Of a stretch of DNA of 64,000 nucleotides, positions 8,564 to 18,892 are shown piece after piece. The stretch's first letter is position 1, and each line of letters opens with the position of its first letter. The notes beneath the pieces are model-generated. The model worked only from the letters and a program-made list of their open reading frames with translations, was not told where the DNA came from and made no database searches. Source of the stretch: Caldilinea sp. CFX5 (lineage in GTDB: Bacteria; Chloroflexota; Anaerolineae; Caldilineales; Caldilineaceae); the NCBI GenBank assembly GCA_021405325.1, contig QWII01000015.1:186001-250000 (forward strand), written 5' to 3'. Made by a program: the position numbers and the translations under genes.

Positions 8564-8654
8564 GTTCTGTTGCCATTGGCAACGCCCACACTTGACAGGT
8601 TTCCAAAACCTGTCAAGTGTAGCAAGGGGGCAATACGAAATGTCAACAGAACCT
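8562..8654. repeat. Nested palindromic element after the glutaredoxin gene
   Basis: Outer arms AGGTTCTGTTG (8562-8572) and its reverse complement (8644-8654) enclose a perfect 15-bp palindrome (8588-8602 with 8606-8620, 3-base loop) built around TTGACAGGTTT. A closely related inner palindrome occurs at 25311-25341. It lies between the stop of the glutaredoxin-like gene and the Mo-subunit gene. The hairpin may attenuate transcription into the Mo subunit. Confidence 0.6.
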
Positions 8655-8712
8655 AATCACGCAGCACGTAATCACGAATCACCTAATCTCTAAGTCGCTC
8701 AATTTCTTACTT

Positions 8713-11061
<2,349 letters not shown>

Positions 11062-11403
11062 CAATAACGTTTGTGATTTCATCGATAAGTAGAGAAAATG
11101 TAAACCTTTGCCGTTAGAAAGGCGAATTTCTAGATATTTTGTAGTGTTTTTGTAAGCTTATGAACTTGAAAGTTTGTCAGGTAAACGGTAAAATAATAAG
11201 GACGCATTGCCGATTGTGTAGCCATGCCCTCCATGGCCGACCTGATGCGAAGATTTGCTCATCAACTAGTTGAATAACAGTTATCTCCAGCCACGAAAAA
11301 GTAACTGTGCAGTAGGTGTAAGCCTGGGCTATCAACTGGCTTAGGCTCTTTTCGGCGCAGCAGTCCGTAAACTGCGCAAATCGTGAAGGACGGATGTACA
11401 CTT
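11062..11403. other. 342-base intergenic region before the BMP-type receptor gene
   Basis: No ORF worth calling. The first half is AT-rich (around 11080-11200), which would suit a promoter, but I see no -35/-10 pair with proper spacing. I looked for purine, TPP and guanidine riboswitch signatures and could not support any. Confidence 0.3.
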
Positions 11404-13302
11404 ATGAAAGCATTCCGCGATAATCTTGCTCTCATTCTGGTTGCCATCATCGCTATTGTTCTTGTTTTTCTGATGGTGCGGCTTCAATCACTCATCATGA
11501 CAACCCCGGAACCGACGCCGGCCAGTCAAGCGACGCCGGAAGTGATCCAGCCGCAACAACCGGCTGTCGCGGTGCAACCGACGGCAACGACGGCCGCTGC
11601 ACTTACCAACACGCCTGAACCGGCCCAGCCACCGGCCCCGCCCACGGCCACAATCGGCGGGTATACCGTCTATGGCTCCGAAGTGATTGGCGCCATCCAT
11701 GTGGGCGCCATCAGTGATCGTGGCTATAATCAGGCCCATCACGATGGTTTGCAACAGATGATCCAGCAGGTGCCGGGCGTCCGCTTGATCGAAGCCGAAA
11801 ATATCCCGGAGACGGAAGCCGTTTTGCCGGTGATTGACCAGATGGTGCAACAAGGCGCCAAGATCATTTTCGTGCAAAGCTTCGGCTACCTCCCCTTTGC
11901 CATTCAAGCTGCTGAACGCTACCCTGATGTGGTTTTCCTCCATCCGGGCGGTTTTGAATTGCGCAACAATCTCGGCACCTATTGGGCGAATAATTTTGAA
12001 GCGATGTATTTGGCGGGGATTGCCGCCGGCGCGGCAACCAAAACCAATCAACTCGGTTTTATCACCGCCTTCCCAATTCCAAATATTCTCGCGTCGGCGA
12101 ATGCCTTCCATTTAGGCGCCCGCGCCGTAAACCCGAATGTAACGACAAAAGTCGTGATCAACGAATCCTGGGTTGACCCAACCAAGGAGAACATTGCGAC
12201 CCGTGCCCTCGCTGCGTCCGGTGTCGATGTTGTTACGATGATCGTCGATTCCCCGATTACGGTTGTGCAGACAGCCGAAGCACTGGGCATCTATGTGATT
12301 GGTTTCCACTCCGATGCCTTACAAGAATTAGCGCCGAATGGCTGGTTGACCGGCGTTGCCTACACCTGGGGTAACTATTATACAAGCGTCGTGCAACAAA
12401 TCCGTGGCGGCCAGTGGCGCTCATCCCATGTGCGCGGTGGTATCGAAAGTGATATGCTCCGTCTGGCTTCGTTTGGCCCTGCTGTTAGTGCAGAGACCTC
12501 GGCGCGTATTGTTGCTGCCCGTGGTGATATTATCAGTGGTAAATTAGCGATCTTCCAAGGGCCGTTGGTTGATAATCAAGGCGTTGAGCGGATTGCGGCC
12601 GGACAAACTGGCGGCTTAGAATTATTGGATACAACCGACTGGCTGGTGGAAGGGGTAAGCAATTTTGATGTCGCTTCCGTCCCGGTTGATTCGTTGCCCG
12701 TCGCCCAGATCCAACCAACACCCGCCGCTGTGGCTGTAGCGCCAACGGCTACCCCGGAAACGGCGGCGCCGACACCGGCGCCGGTCGAAAACTCGGCCAC
12801 GGCAACGGCCACCACGGCGCCGGCGCCGCCGACGCCAACCGCCGACCTGGTCTTGGGGGTTAGCGCAGAAGTGCCCGAATGTCGCTTCTTCACAGCCGTG
12901 TTGCAACAGATCGGCCAGGAGAAACTGGGGTTGACAGTTGACGTTGTCGATTTCTCTACCTCGACGGATCTGTATGAGGCGCTGGCCAAACGGCAGGATC
13001 AACGGATGGTTGATATGACGCTCTGCTTTGCTGACCCCAAGGATCGGGCGTTCTTGCGCGAATATTTTGGCTTTATTCGCAATGTGGGGGACATCTACTG
13101 GCGCAACGATACGATCCGCCTGCAGATCATGACCAATAGCGGTCTGTTGGCCGACCTGGAGCGCAATCAGGTCTGTCTCTACCGCTTGTTGAAGAACCTC
13201 AATTTTGCCGGGAACGATCTGCCGTCACAAGACGCCGCCCAATGGATTACTGACAATGGTGCGTTGGTCGATCAATGGGCGAGTTGCGAATTGCTGCCAT
13301 AA
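11404..13302 (+). CDS. BMP-family substrate receptor fused to a second binding domain
   Basis: 632 residues. A single N-terminal hydrophobic segment (residues about 8-30) acts as a membrane anchor without a lipobox. A Thr/Pro/Gln-rich linker follows. A BMP/PnrA-like domain (about 95-440) starts at IGAIHVGAISDRGYNQAHHDGL, the family's ligand-binding start, with the LGTYWANNFEAMYLAGIAAG block. A second Pro/Ala/Thr-rich linker (about 445-485) leads to a domain of about 150 residues resembling glycine-betaine-type or ABC solute-binding folds (LVLGVSAEVPECRFFTAVLQQ). BMP relatives bind nucleosides. The ATG at 11404 is used; the frame is open from 11383. A terminator follows. Odd: two binding domains on one tethered chain. 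Confidence 0.75.
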   Translation: MKAFRDNLALILVAIIAIVLVFLMVRLQSLIMTTPEPTPASQATPEVIQPQQPAVAVQPTATTAAALTNTPEPAQPPAPPTATIGGYTVYGSEVIGAIHVGAISDRGYNQAHHDGLQQMIQQVPGVRLIEAENIPETEAVLPVIDQMVQQGAKIIFVQSFGYLPFAIQAAERYPDVVFLHPGGFELRNNLGTYWANNFEAMYLAGIAAGAATKTNQLGFITAFPIPNILASANAFHLGARAVNPNVTTKVVINESWVDPTKENIATRALAASGVDVVTMIVDSPITVVQTAEALGIYVIGFHSDALQELAPNGWLTGVAYTWGNYYTSVVQQIRGGQWRSSHVRGGIESDMLRLASFGPAVSAETSARIVAARGDIISGKLAIFQGPLVDNQGVERIAAGQTGGLELLDTTDWLVEGVSNFDVASVPVDSLPVAQIQPTPAAVAVAPTATPETAAPTPAPVENSATATATTAPAPPTPTADLVLGVSAEVPECRFFTAVLQQIGQEKLGLTVDVVDFSTSTDLYEALAKRQDQRMVDMTLCFADPKDRAFLREYFGFIRNVGDIYWRNDTIRLQIMTNSGLLADLERNQVCLYRLLKNLNFAGNDLPSQDAAQWITDNGALVDQWASCELLP

Positions 13303-13336
13303 GCGTGGTTGCGTAATCGAATCGTAGTGTTTGTCG

Positions 13337-13380
13337 CAAAGAGCGGCTACAGTTTCGACTGTGCCGCTCTTTGTTTTTCT
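13337..13380 (+). terminator. Rho-independent terminator with UUCG tetraloop
   Basis: The left arm CAAAGAGCGGC pairs with GCCGCTCTTTG, extended by ACAGT/ACTGT with one bulged base, and is capped by a TTCG loop. GTTTTTCT follows. It lies 35 bases after the BMP-type gene stop, separating it from the ABC importer operon. Confidence 0.85.
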
Positions 13381-13382
13381 AT

Positions 13383-13477
13383 CCGCTAAAGTTGCGCTGT
13401 TTTTCATGGCCGCTAAAGTTGCGCTGTTTTTCATGGCCGCTAAAGTTGCGCTGTTTTTCATGGCCGCTAAAGTTGCG
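13383..13477. repeat. 27-bp tandem repeat, about 3.5 copies
   Basis: Copies begin at 13383, 13410, 13437 and 13464 (partial) with unit CCGCTAAAGTTGCGCTGTTT plus 7 bases. The three full copies are identical. It sits between the terminator and a putative promoter for the permease gene. Confidence 0.85.
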
Positions 13478-13500
13478 GCTATAGCGTTTGCTGGTATAAT
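13473..13500 (+). promoter_or_regulatory. Putative sigma-70 promoter of the ABC importer operon
   Basis: TTGCGG (13473-13478), a 16-base spacer and a perfect TATAAT (13495-13500), 41 bases before the permease ATG. The -35 box overlaps the end of the 27-bp repeat array. Confidence 0.5.
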
Positions 13501-13541
13501 CTTTCAAATCACTTTTCCTACGCTCAACCTTACTGTAACCG

Positions 13542-14432
13542 ATGAAAACACCAGGGTTTGTATCACGAATTCGAACAATCCTCCGCCAGGCAACTTCGTT
13601 TCTTGTGCTGCTCTTGCTCATCGCCCTGGTCTGGGAAGGGGTGAAGTGGCTGGGCGGCGATCCCTGGCGCGCCGATGCCAATCCCTTTGGCATTACCCAC
13701 ACCCCCCCCTTCCGCTGGAAAATCGCCTCTGACTTAAACTTGCCCCACATCTGGGAGATTGCCGGCGCCTTTAGCAACCCGGCGCGCCGGAATGGCCCGC
13801 CGTTGGGCAGTGTCCTCTTTGATGCTGCGCTCTATACCTTCCGGGAAGCCATCGTCGGCTTTCTCTTTGGGGCCACGCTCGGTTTGCTGTTGGGGATTCT
13901 CTTTACCCATTTTGGTCTGTTGGAACGGGGCTGTATGCCCTATGTCGTTGCCTCACAAACTGTCCCGATTTTGGCGATTGCGCCGATGGTGATCATCTGG
14001 CTCAAGGCCGGTTGGTTCTCCGTGGCGGTGATCGCCGCGTACTTGACCTTTTTTCCGGTGACGATCAATACCTTGCGCGGTCTGCGTTCCCCCAACCCGA
14101 TGGCCTTTGAGTTGATGCACTCCTATGCGGCGTCAACCTGGGATGTACTCTGGAAATTGCGCTTTCCGGCGGCCTTGCCCTATATTTTCACCGCCTTCAA
14201 AATTTCGGCTACTTCCAGTGTGGTCGGTTCGATCATTGGGGAACTGCCCTCCGGCATTCGTGATGGCTTGGGCGGCGCGATCCTTAACTTTAACCAATAC
14301 TACATTTCCGGCCCGGAACGGCTTTGGGCCACCATCGTCGCCAGCGCCGGGGTGGGGATTGCGTTTTATCTGGTTGTGACGCTGATTGAATTGGTGGTGT
14401 TGCGTGGACGCAAGATGGTGAGTGAAATTTAA
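13542..14432 (+). CDS. ABC transporter permease, NitT/TauT/THI5 type (first copy)
   Basis: 296 residues with about six membrane segments (first at about 17-34). The cytoplasmic EAA-like loop reads FELMHSYAASTWDVLWKLRFP near residue 187 and contacts the ATPase. It has an unusually long periplasmic insert after the first helix (about residues 36-85). It belongs to the SsuC/TauC/ThiX-like permease class that imports sulfonates, nitrate, pyrimidines or related solutes. The gene is followed 24 bases later by the ATPase gene and then a second, different permease, so the importer is probably heterodimeric. Confidence 0.85.
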   Translation: MKTPGFVSRIRTILRQATSFLVLLLLIALVWEGVKWLGGDPWRADANPFGITHTPPFRWKIASDLNLPHIWEIAGAFSNPARRNGPPLGSVLFDAALYTFREAIVGFLFGATLGLLLGILFTHFGLLERGCMPYVVASQTVPILAIAPMVIIWLKAGWFSVAVIAAYLTFFPVTINTLRGLRSPNPMAFELMHSYAASTWDVLWKLRFPAALPYIFTAFKISATSSVVGSIIGELPSGIRDGLGGAILNFNQYYISGPERLWATIVASAGVGIAFYLVVTLIELVVLRGRKMVSEI

Positions 14433-14456
14433 ATTTACAAATCAACGGTTTTTCAC

Positions 14457-15242
14457 ATGACTGACAGTATCGTCTCTCTTTCCAACATCGGCATGACCTT
14501 TAATGCCGGACGCAGTAACGCAACCATTGCGTTAAAAGACATCAACCTCGCCATCGCCCCCGGCGAATTTGTCTCGTTGATCGGCCCCTCCGGCTGCGGC
14601 AAATCGACCTTGCTGCGGCTGGTCGGCGACCTGTTGCAGCCGACCAGTGGCACGCTGGTGGTCAACGGCAAAGCGGCCCACCAGGCGCGTCTGGATCAAG
14701 ACTATGGCATGGTCTTTCAGGCGCCGGTGTTGCTCGAATGGCGCAGCATTCTCAAGAATGTCATGTTGCCGATGGAGCTACGCAAACTGAGCCGCCAGGA
14801 GCAACTGAACCGTGCCCGTGAACTCTTGAAGCTAATGGAGTTGGAGGGTTTTGAAAACCACTACCCCTGGCAACTCTCCGGCGGGATGCAGCAGCGCGCC
14901 GCCATCGCTCGTTCGCTGGCGATCCATCCCCGCCTCTTGTTGATGGACGAACCCTTTGGCGCCCTCGACGAGATGACGCGCGAACGGATGAATCTGGAAC
15001 TCCACCGCATCTGGCAGCAGACGCAGACGACCATCATCTTTGTCACCCACAGCATTGCCGAAGCGGTTTTTTTGTCGACGCGCATTGTAGTTATGTCGGC
15101 GCGACCGGGGGAGATTCTCCATATCACCAATGTCGATCTGCCCATGCCCCGCACCTTGGAGACGCGCGAGCACTCCCACTTCTTCGAGATCGAAACCGAG
15201 GTGCGTGAATGGTTGCGGCGCGCCAAGGGCTATATTGCTTAA
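14457..15242 (+). CDS. ABC transporter ATPase, NitT/TauT family
   Basis: 261 residues. Walker A is GPSGCGKST (near 43), the Q-loop is in VFQAPVLLEWRS, the signature is LSGGMQQR (near 141), Walker B is LLLMDEPFGALD (near 160), and the H-loop is FVTHSIAEAVFLS. The VLLEWRS and SARPGEI blocks are typical of SsuB/TauB-like ATPases. It powers the two flanking permeases. The low-complexity spacer after it (15243-15352) separates it from permease 2. Confidence 0.92.
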   Translation: MTDSIVSLSNIGMTFNAGRSNATIALKDINLAIAPGEFVSLIGPSGCGKSTLLRLVGDLLQPTSGTLVVNGKAAHQARLDQDYGMVFQAPVLLEWRSILKNVMLPMELRKLSRQEQLNRARELLKLMELEGFENHYPWQLSGGMQQRAAIARSLAIHPRLLLMDEPFGALDEMTRERMNLELHRIWQQTQTTIIFVTHSIAEAVFLSTRIVVMSARPGEILHITNVDLPMPRTLETREHSHFFEIETEVREWLRRAKGYIA

Positions 15243-15352
15243 GTAAGACAGTGGGTCAGTAGCTCAGTAAGATAGTGAGACAGTAACCAACGTACTGATT
15301 TACTGTCCTACTGAGCCACTGTTCCACTAATCGACTAAAGGGGAATCAGCAG
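15243..15352. repeat. Low-complexity CAGTA/GTCAGT-rich spacer
   Basis: About 95 bases made of variants of CAGTAAG, GTCAGTAG and their complements (ACTGTCC, CTACTGAG), so it can fold on itself. A similar stretch lies at about 23035-23085 before ligA. It ends with an AAGGGG that can serve as ribosome-binding site for permease 2. Confidence 0.5.
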
Positions 15353-16129
15353 TTGAAGGCGTTACAACGCAATTTACCGGCGATCATACTCTTTGTGGCA
15401 GTGCTGGCGCTTTGGGAGGCACTGGTCTGGTTACTTGCCATCCAACGCTTCCTGCTACCGGCCCCTTCAGTGATTTGGGACGCTTTTACCAGCGAACTCG
15501 ATCGCCTGCTTCACATCGGCTGGTTTACCACCAAGGAGGCGCTGGGCGGTTTTGCCATCGGCTGCGGCGTCGGCATTCTGGTGGCGCTGGCGACGGCGCG
15601 CTGGACGCTGGCGAACGAAACGCTCATGCCCTTTGCCATTGCCGCCAACTCAGTGCCGATCATTGCCTTTGCGCCCATCTTCAACAACTGGTTTGGCGTT
15701 GACAACCCCTTTTCCAAAATGATGATTGTGGCGGTGATTGTTTTCTTCCCCATGATGATCAACACCGTGCGTGGCCTGACCGCCGTCGACCCCGCCATGA
15801 TCGAGTTGATGCGCTCCTATGCCGCCGGCGAATTTGAATTATTGTACAAGATCCGCCTACCCAATGCGCTGCCTTATATGTTCAACGCCTTCAAAGTCGC
15901 CGCCACCCTGAGCATGATTGGCGCCGTAGTCAGTGAATATTTCGGCGGCAACCGCTCGGCGCTCGGCGTCTTTATCACCCAGGAAGCAGCCCAGTTTCGT
16001 TTCCAGAACGCCTGGGCCGCTATCATCGTCGCCTGTATCGTCGGCCTGACCTTCTATCTGATTGTGTTACTACTCGAACGGTTGACCATCCCCTGGCACA
16101 GTTCGGTGCGGAATACGCGTGGTCGGTGA
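15353..16129 (+). CDS. ABC transporter permease, NitT/TauT/THI5 type (second copy)
   Basis: 258 residues, about six transmembrane helices. The EAA loop is IELMRSYAAGEFELLYKIRLP near residue 150. It starts with TTG at 15353, with AAGGGG 9 bases upstream and no closer ATG. It is shorter than the first permease and lacks the long periplasmic insert. It is probably the second half of a heterodimeric channel with the 13542 gene product. Its stop codon lies inside a long perfect inverted repeat. Confidence 0.85.
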   Translation: MKALQRNLPAIILFVAVLALWEALVWLLAIQRFLLPAPSVIWDAFTSELDRLLHIGWFTTKEALGGFAIGCGVGILVALATARWTLANETLMPFAIAANSVPIIAFAPIFNNWFGVDNPFSKMMIVAVIVFFPMMINTVRGLTAVDPAMIELMRSYAAGEFELLYKIRLPNALPYMFNAFKVAATLSMIGAVVSEYFGGNRSALGVFITQEAAQFRFQNAWAAIIVACIVGLTFYLIVLLLERLTIPWHSSVRNTRGR

Positions 16130-16196
16130 ATGGGTGCTTGAGGGCTTCGTTGATTGAGCCTGTCGAAATCAACGAAGCCCTCAAGCACCCATTCAC
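16126..16196. repeat. Perfect 30-bp inverted repeat with 11-base loop
   Basis: Bases 16126-16155 and 16167-16196 are perfect complements. The loop carries GAGCCTGTCGA, a sequence resembling widespread bacterial palindromic elements. The left arm contains the stop codon of permease 2. It could terminate or stabilise the upstream mRNA and lower expression of the binding protein; no T-run follows. Confidence 0.7.
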
Positions 16197-16253
16197 TACT
16201 GCCAAAGCTTAACAAAAGCGCAACTTTATCAACTCAATAAAGGAGAATGATCT

Positions 16254-17411
16254 ATGTCCAAAATCCGATGGTTGTTCCCGTTGCTAGTGATCAGCGCGCT
16301 CGTCCTGAGCGCGTGTCCCATGCCGCAACAAGGGGCAGCGCCGGCCGGTGGCGAAAGCGCCGCGACGCCGGCCGCCGGCGAAGAGCCAGCGACTGCCGAA
16401 CTTACCCCTGTTCGCCTGCAATTACAATGGGTGACCCAATCGCAATTTGCCGGCTACTATGCCGCCTTGGCTCAAGGATTCTATGCTGACGAAGGGCTGG
16501 ATGTGACCATCCTCGAAGGCGCGGTGGAAATTGTGCCTCAACAGGTGGTCGCCTCTGGGGAAGCCGAATTTGGCATTGCCTGGGTGCCGAAGATGCTCGC
16601 CTCGCGCGAAGCGGGCGCTGATCTGGTCAATATTGCCCAGGTCTTCCAGCGCAGTGGTACGCTTCAGGTTGCCTGGGCTGATAGTGGTCTGGCTGCGGTG
16701 GAAGATTGGGCCGGCAAGCGCGTCGGCACCTGGGGCTTTGGCAACGAGTGGGAAGTCTTTGCCGCTCTACGCCAGGCCGGCATCGAACCTGATGACGCCA
16801 GCCAGGTGACGATTGTGCAGCAGCCCTTTGATATGTCGCTCTTGCTCAACCGCGAGATCGATCTCGCCCAGGCCATGACTTACAACGAATATGCCCAACT
16901 CCTAGAAGCGACCAACCCCGACACCGGCGAACTCTATCAGCCGGAAGATTTCACTGTCTTCAACTACAACGACGTGGGCACCGCCATGTTGCAAGACCAT
17001 GTCTTTGCCCGTGAATCGTGGCTGGCCGAAGAAGGCAACGAGGACATTGCGGTCCGCTTCCTGCGCGCCTCCTTCAAGGGCTGGATCTTCTGTCGCGACA
17101 ACTTTGACGCATGCGTCAACACCGTGTTGGAAAATGGCCCGACGCTGGGCGAAGGCCACATGCGCTGGCAACTCAACGAAGTCAACGCCCTGATCTGGCC
17201 GTCCCCCCAGGGCATTGGCATCATGGACGAAGCGGCCTACCAGCAGACCGTCGATATTTCCACCGAGTTCAAGGTACTGACCAAAGCGCCCGACGAAGCG
17301 GCCTTGCGCACCGACCTGGCCCAACAGGCGCTGGATAGCCTGACTGATGCCGACACCAAAGGTGAAGGCTTCCAGAAGCAAGAAGTAGAAGTGACGCCCG
17401 GCGGAGAATAA
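16254..17411 (+). CDS. ABC substrate-binding lipoprotein, THI5/NMT1-like
   Basis: 385 residues. It has a signal peptide with lipobox LSAC (Cys about 21), a Gly/Ala/Glu-rich linker to about residue 50, then the SsuA/THI5 domain. LQLQWVTQSQFAGYYAALAQ followed by GFYADEGLDV is the hallmark of pyrimidine-precursor/riboflavin-type binding proteins. GEAEFGIAWVPKML and WAGKRVGTWGFGNE follow in the expected order. It would capture the substrate at the outer face for the two permeases upstream. The cognate solute may be the heterocycle handled by the Mo hydroxylase (inference). An AAGGAG lies before the ATG at 16254. Confidence 0.88.
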   Translation: MSKIRWLFPLLVISALVLSACPMPQQGAAPAGGESAATPAAGEEPATAELTPVRLQLQWVTQSQFAGYYAALAQGFYADEGLDVTILEGAVEIVPQQVVASGEAEFGIAWVPKMLASREAGADLVNIAQVFQRSGTLQVAWADSGLAAVEDWAGKRVGTWGFGNEWEVFAALRQAGIEPDDASQVTIVQQPFDMSLLLNREIDLAQAMTYNEYAQLLEATNPDTGELYQPEDFTVFNYNDVGTAMLQDHVFARESWLAEEGNEDIAVRFLRASFKGWIFCRDNFDACVNTVLENGPTLGEGHMRWQLNEVNALIWPSPQGIGIMDEAAYQQTVDISTEFKVLTKAPDEAALRTDLAQQALDSLTDADTKGEGFQKQEVEVTPGGE

Positions 17412-17555
17412 AGACAAGAAGACACGAGACACGAGACAAGAAGATAGAAGACAGAGGACAGAAGAAATAGACGATTTATGTCTCGTGTCTCGTGTCTCGT
17501 GTCTCGTGTCTCGTGTCTCGTGTCTCGTGTCTCGTGTCTCGTGTCTCGTGTCTCA
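17412..17555. repeat. Simple repeat: GACACGA stretch facing a long TGTCTCG array
   Basis: GACACGAGACACGAGACAAG (about 17417-17440) is followed by about 75 bases of uninterrupted 7-base repeat TGTCTCG (17478-17555). The two parts are complementary and could form a large hairpin between the convergent binding-protein and BaiN-like genes. Confidence 0.8.
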
Positions 17556-18794
17556 CACTGCCGCCCCCGCCACATACCCGCTACTCCACGCCCACTGATA
17601 GTTATAGCCGCCGATCCGCCCATCGACATCACAGATCTCGCCACAGAAAAAGAGACCAGGACAGCGGCGGGATGCCATCGTTTTGAGATCGATCTCCTGC
17701 AACGGCACGCCACCCGCGGTCACTTCAGCATAGGTAAAGCCGCGGTTGCCGGTGATGGGCAGCGGCCATTCGACCACCGTACGCACTAACGCCTTGCGCT
17801 GTTCACGGGTCAAGCTGTGGCCCGGCGCACTGGGATCGACCCCGGCGGCCTCACACAGCACCCGCGCCAGCCGGTCGGGCAGGTGGCGCCGCAACAGGGT
17901 GATCGGCGCGCCTCTGCCCAGCGCCAGCAGTTGTGCATCAAAACTTTGTGGATTCTCGCCCGGCCACCAGTTGATCACCAGCGTGGCCTGCGGGTCATCG
18001 AGTTGGGCGTTAAGCCAGTAGCGGCTGATGTCCAGCACGGCGGGGCCGGAGAGGCCAAAGTGGGTGCAGAGGGTGGAACCGGTAAAGGTTGCCAACGGTT
18101 TGCCGCTGCCGGCGCGCACGGTCAGGGTGGCGTCAACCGTGAGACCGCTCAGGCTACAAATGACATGCTCTTTGGGCAAGGTGAGCGGCACTAGCGCCGG
18201 TAACAGCCGCGGCGTGATGGTATGCCCCAACGCCTGCGCCAGTTGATAGCCGTAGCCATCCGAGCCGCTCTTGGGCAGACTTTTGCCGCCGGTCGCCAGC
18301 ACCACACGCTGGCTTTCAACGCTCCCCCACGGCCCCGCCACCGTAAACCCTTCGGCTTGACGTTTGATTTCGGTCACGCGGTAGGGGTGGTGAATCGCGA
18401 CCCCGGTCTGGCGCGCCCCTTGCAACAGCGCATTCAAAACGGTGCGCGCCTCGTCGGTGGTAGGAAAGAGTTTACCCGTCTCCTCTTGTTTGAGTTCGAC
18501 GCCCAGTTCGCGAAAAAAGGCAATTGTGGCCGGCACATCAAAGCGCTGCAACACCTTCTTGATTGCATTGCGCGACGAGCCGGCGTAGGCGTCCACCGTC
18601 ACCACATCATGGGTCACATTACAGCGCCCGCCGCCGGAGACCAAAATCTTCGCCCCCAGCTTGGCCGCGCCATCCAGCACCACAATTTTTCGTCGCGGAT
18701 TTGTGCGCCCGGCCCAAATCGCCGCCATCAACCCCGCTGCGCCAGCGCCAACAATCGTTACATCTACTTCTGCTGATAGTTGCATAGGTATCAT
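17553..18794 (-). CDS. BaiN/HI0933-family NAD(P)/FAD-dependent oxidoreductase
   Basis: 413 residues. N-terminal FAD dinucleotide-binding motif VTIVGAGAAGLMAA (near 13), the family block AKILVSGGGRCNVTH (near 48), VLATGGKSLPKSGSDG (near 166) and C-terminal FCGEICDVDGRIGGYNYQWA. The family consists of cytoplasmic flavoproteins, one of which reduces bile acids; most members have no known substrate. Starts at 18794 or 18785 are both possible. The 3' end runs into the TGTCTCG repeat. It is convergent with the importer and probably an independent unit. Confidence 0.88.
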   Translation of the reverse strand: MIPMQLSAEVDVTIVGAGAAGLMAAIWAGRTNPRRKIVVLDGAAKLGAKILVSGGGRCNVTHDVVTVDAYAGSSRNAIKKVLQRFDVPATIAFFRELGVELKQEETGKLFPTTDEARTVLNALLQGARQTGVAIHHPYRVTEIKRQAEGFTVAGPWGSVESQRVVLATGGKSLPKSGSDGYGYQLAQALGHTITPRLLPALVPLTLPKEHVICSLSGLTVDATLTVRAGSGKPLATFTGSTLCTHFGLSGPAVLDISRYWLNAQLDDPQATLVINWWPGENPQSFDAQLLALGRGAPITLLRRHLPDRLARVLCEAAGVDPSAPGHSLTREQRKALVRTVVEWPLPITGNRGFTYAEVTAGGVPLQEIDLKTMASRRCPGLFFCGEICDVDGRIGGYNYQWAWSSGYVAGAAV

Positions 18795-18817
18795 CGTTTA
18801 GTTCGATCGCCGCTTTA

Positions 18818-18892
18818 CCAGACTACGCGACTCCGGACTACGCGACTCCGGACTACGCGACTCTGGACTATGCGACTCTGGACTAAAAAACA
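18818..18892. repeat. Simple repeat of GGACTACGCGACTCC units
   Basis: About four 15-base units (GACTACGCGACTCCG, drifting to GACTATGCGACTCTG) between two minus-strand genes. Similar GACT/GGAC-rich strings occur at 22425-22545 and inside a permease gene at about 36885-36925. Confidence 0.7.

Noticed and set aside
11174..11194. TTGTCA with TAAAAT promoter candidate
   Set aside because: The spacing is only 9 bases, too short for sigma-70.
11200..11400. Possible purine or other riboswitch before the BMP-type gene
   Set aside because: A CCGTAAA-like string is present but the flanking paired helices and conserved core of known riboswitch classes could not be found by eye. A covariance-model search would decide.
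13225..13461. Minus-strand frame with MKNSATLAA repeats
   Set aside because: It is a read-through of the 27-bp tandem repeat and the terminator. No support as a gene.
17478..17789. Frames with MSRVSCLVSRVSCL repeats
   Set aside because: They are translations of the TGTCTCG simple repeat running into the antisense of the BaiN-like gene.
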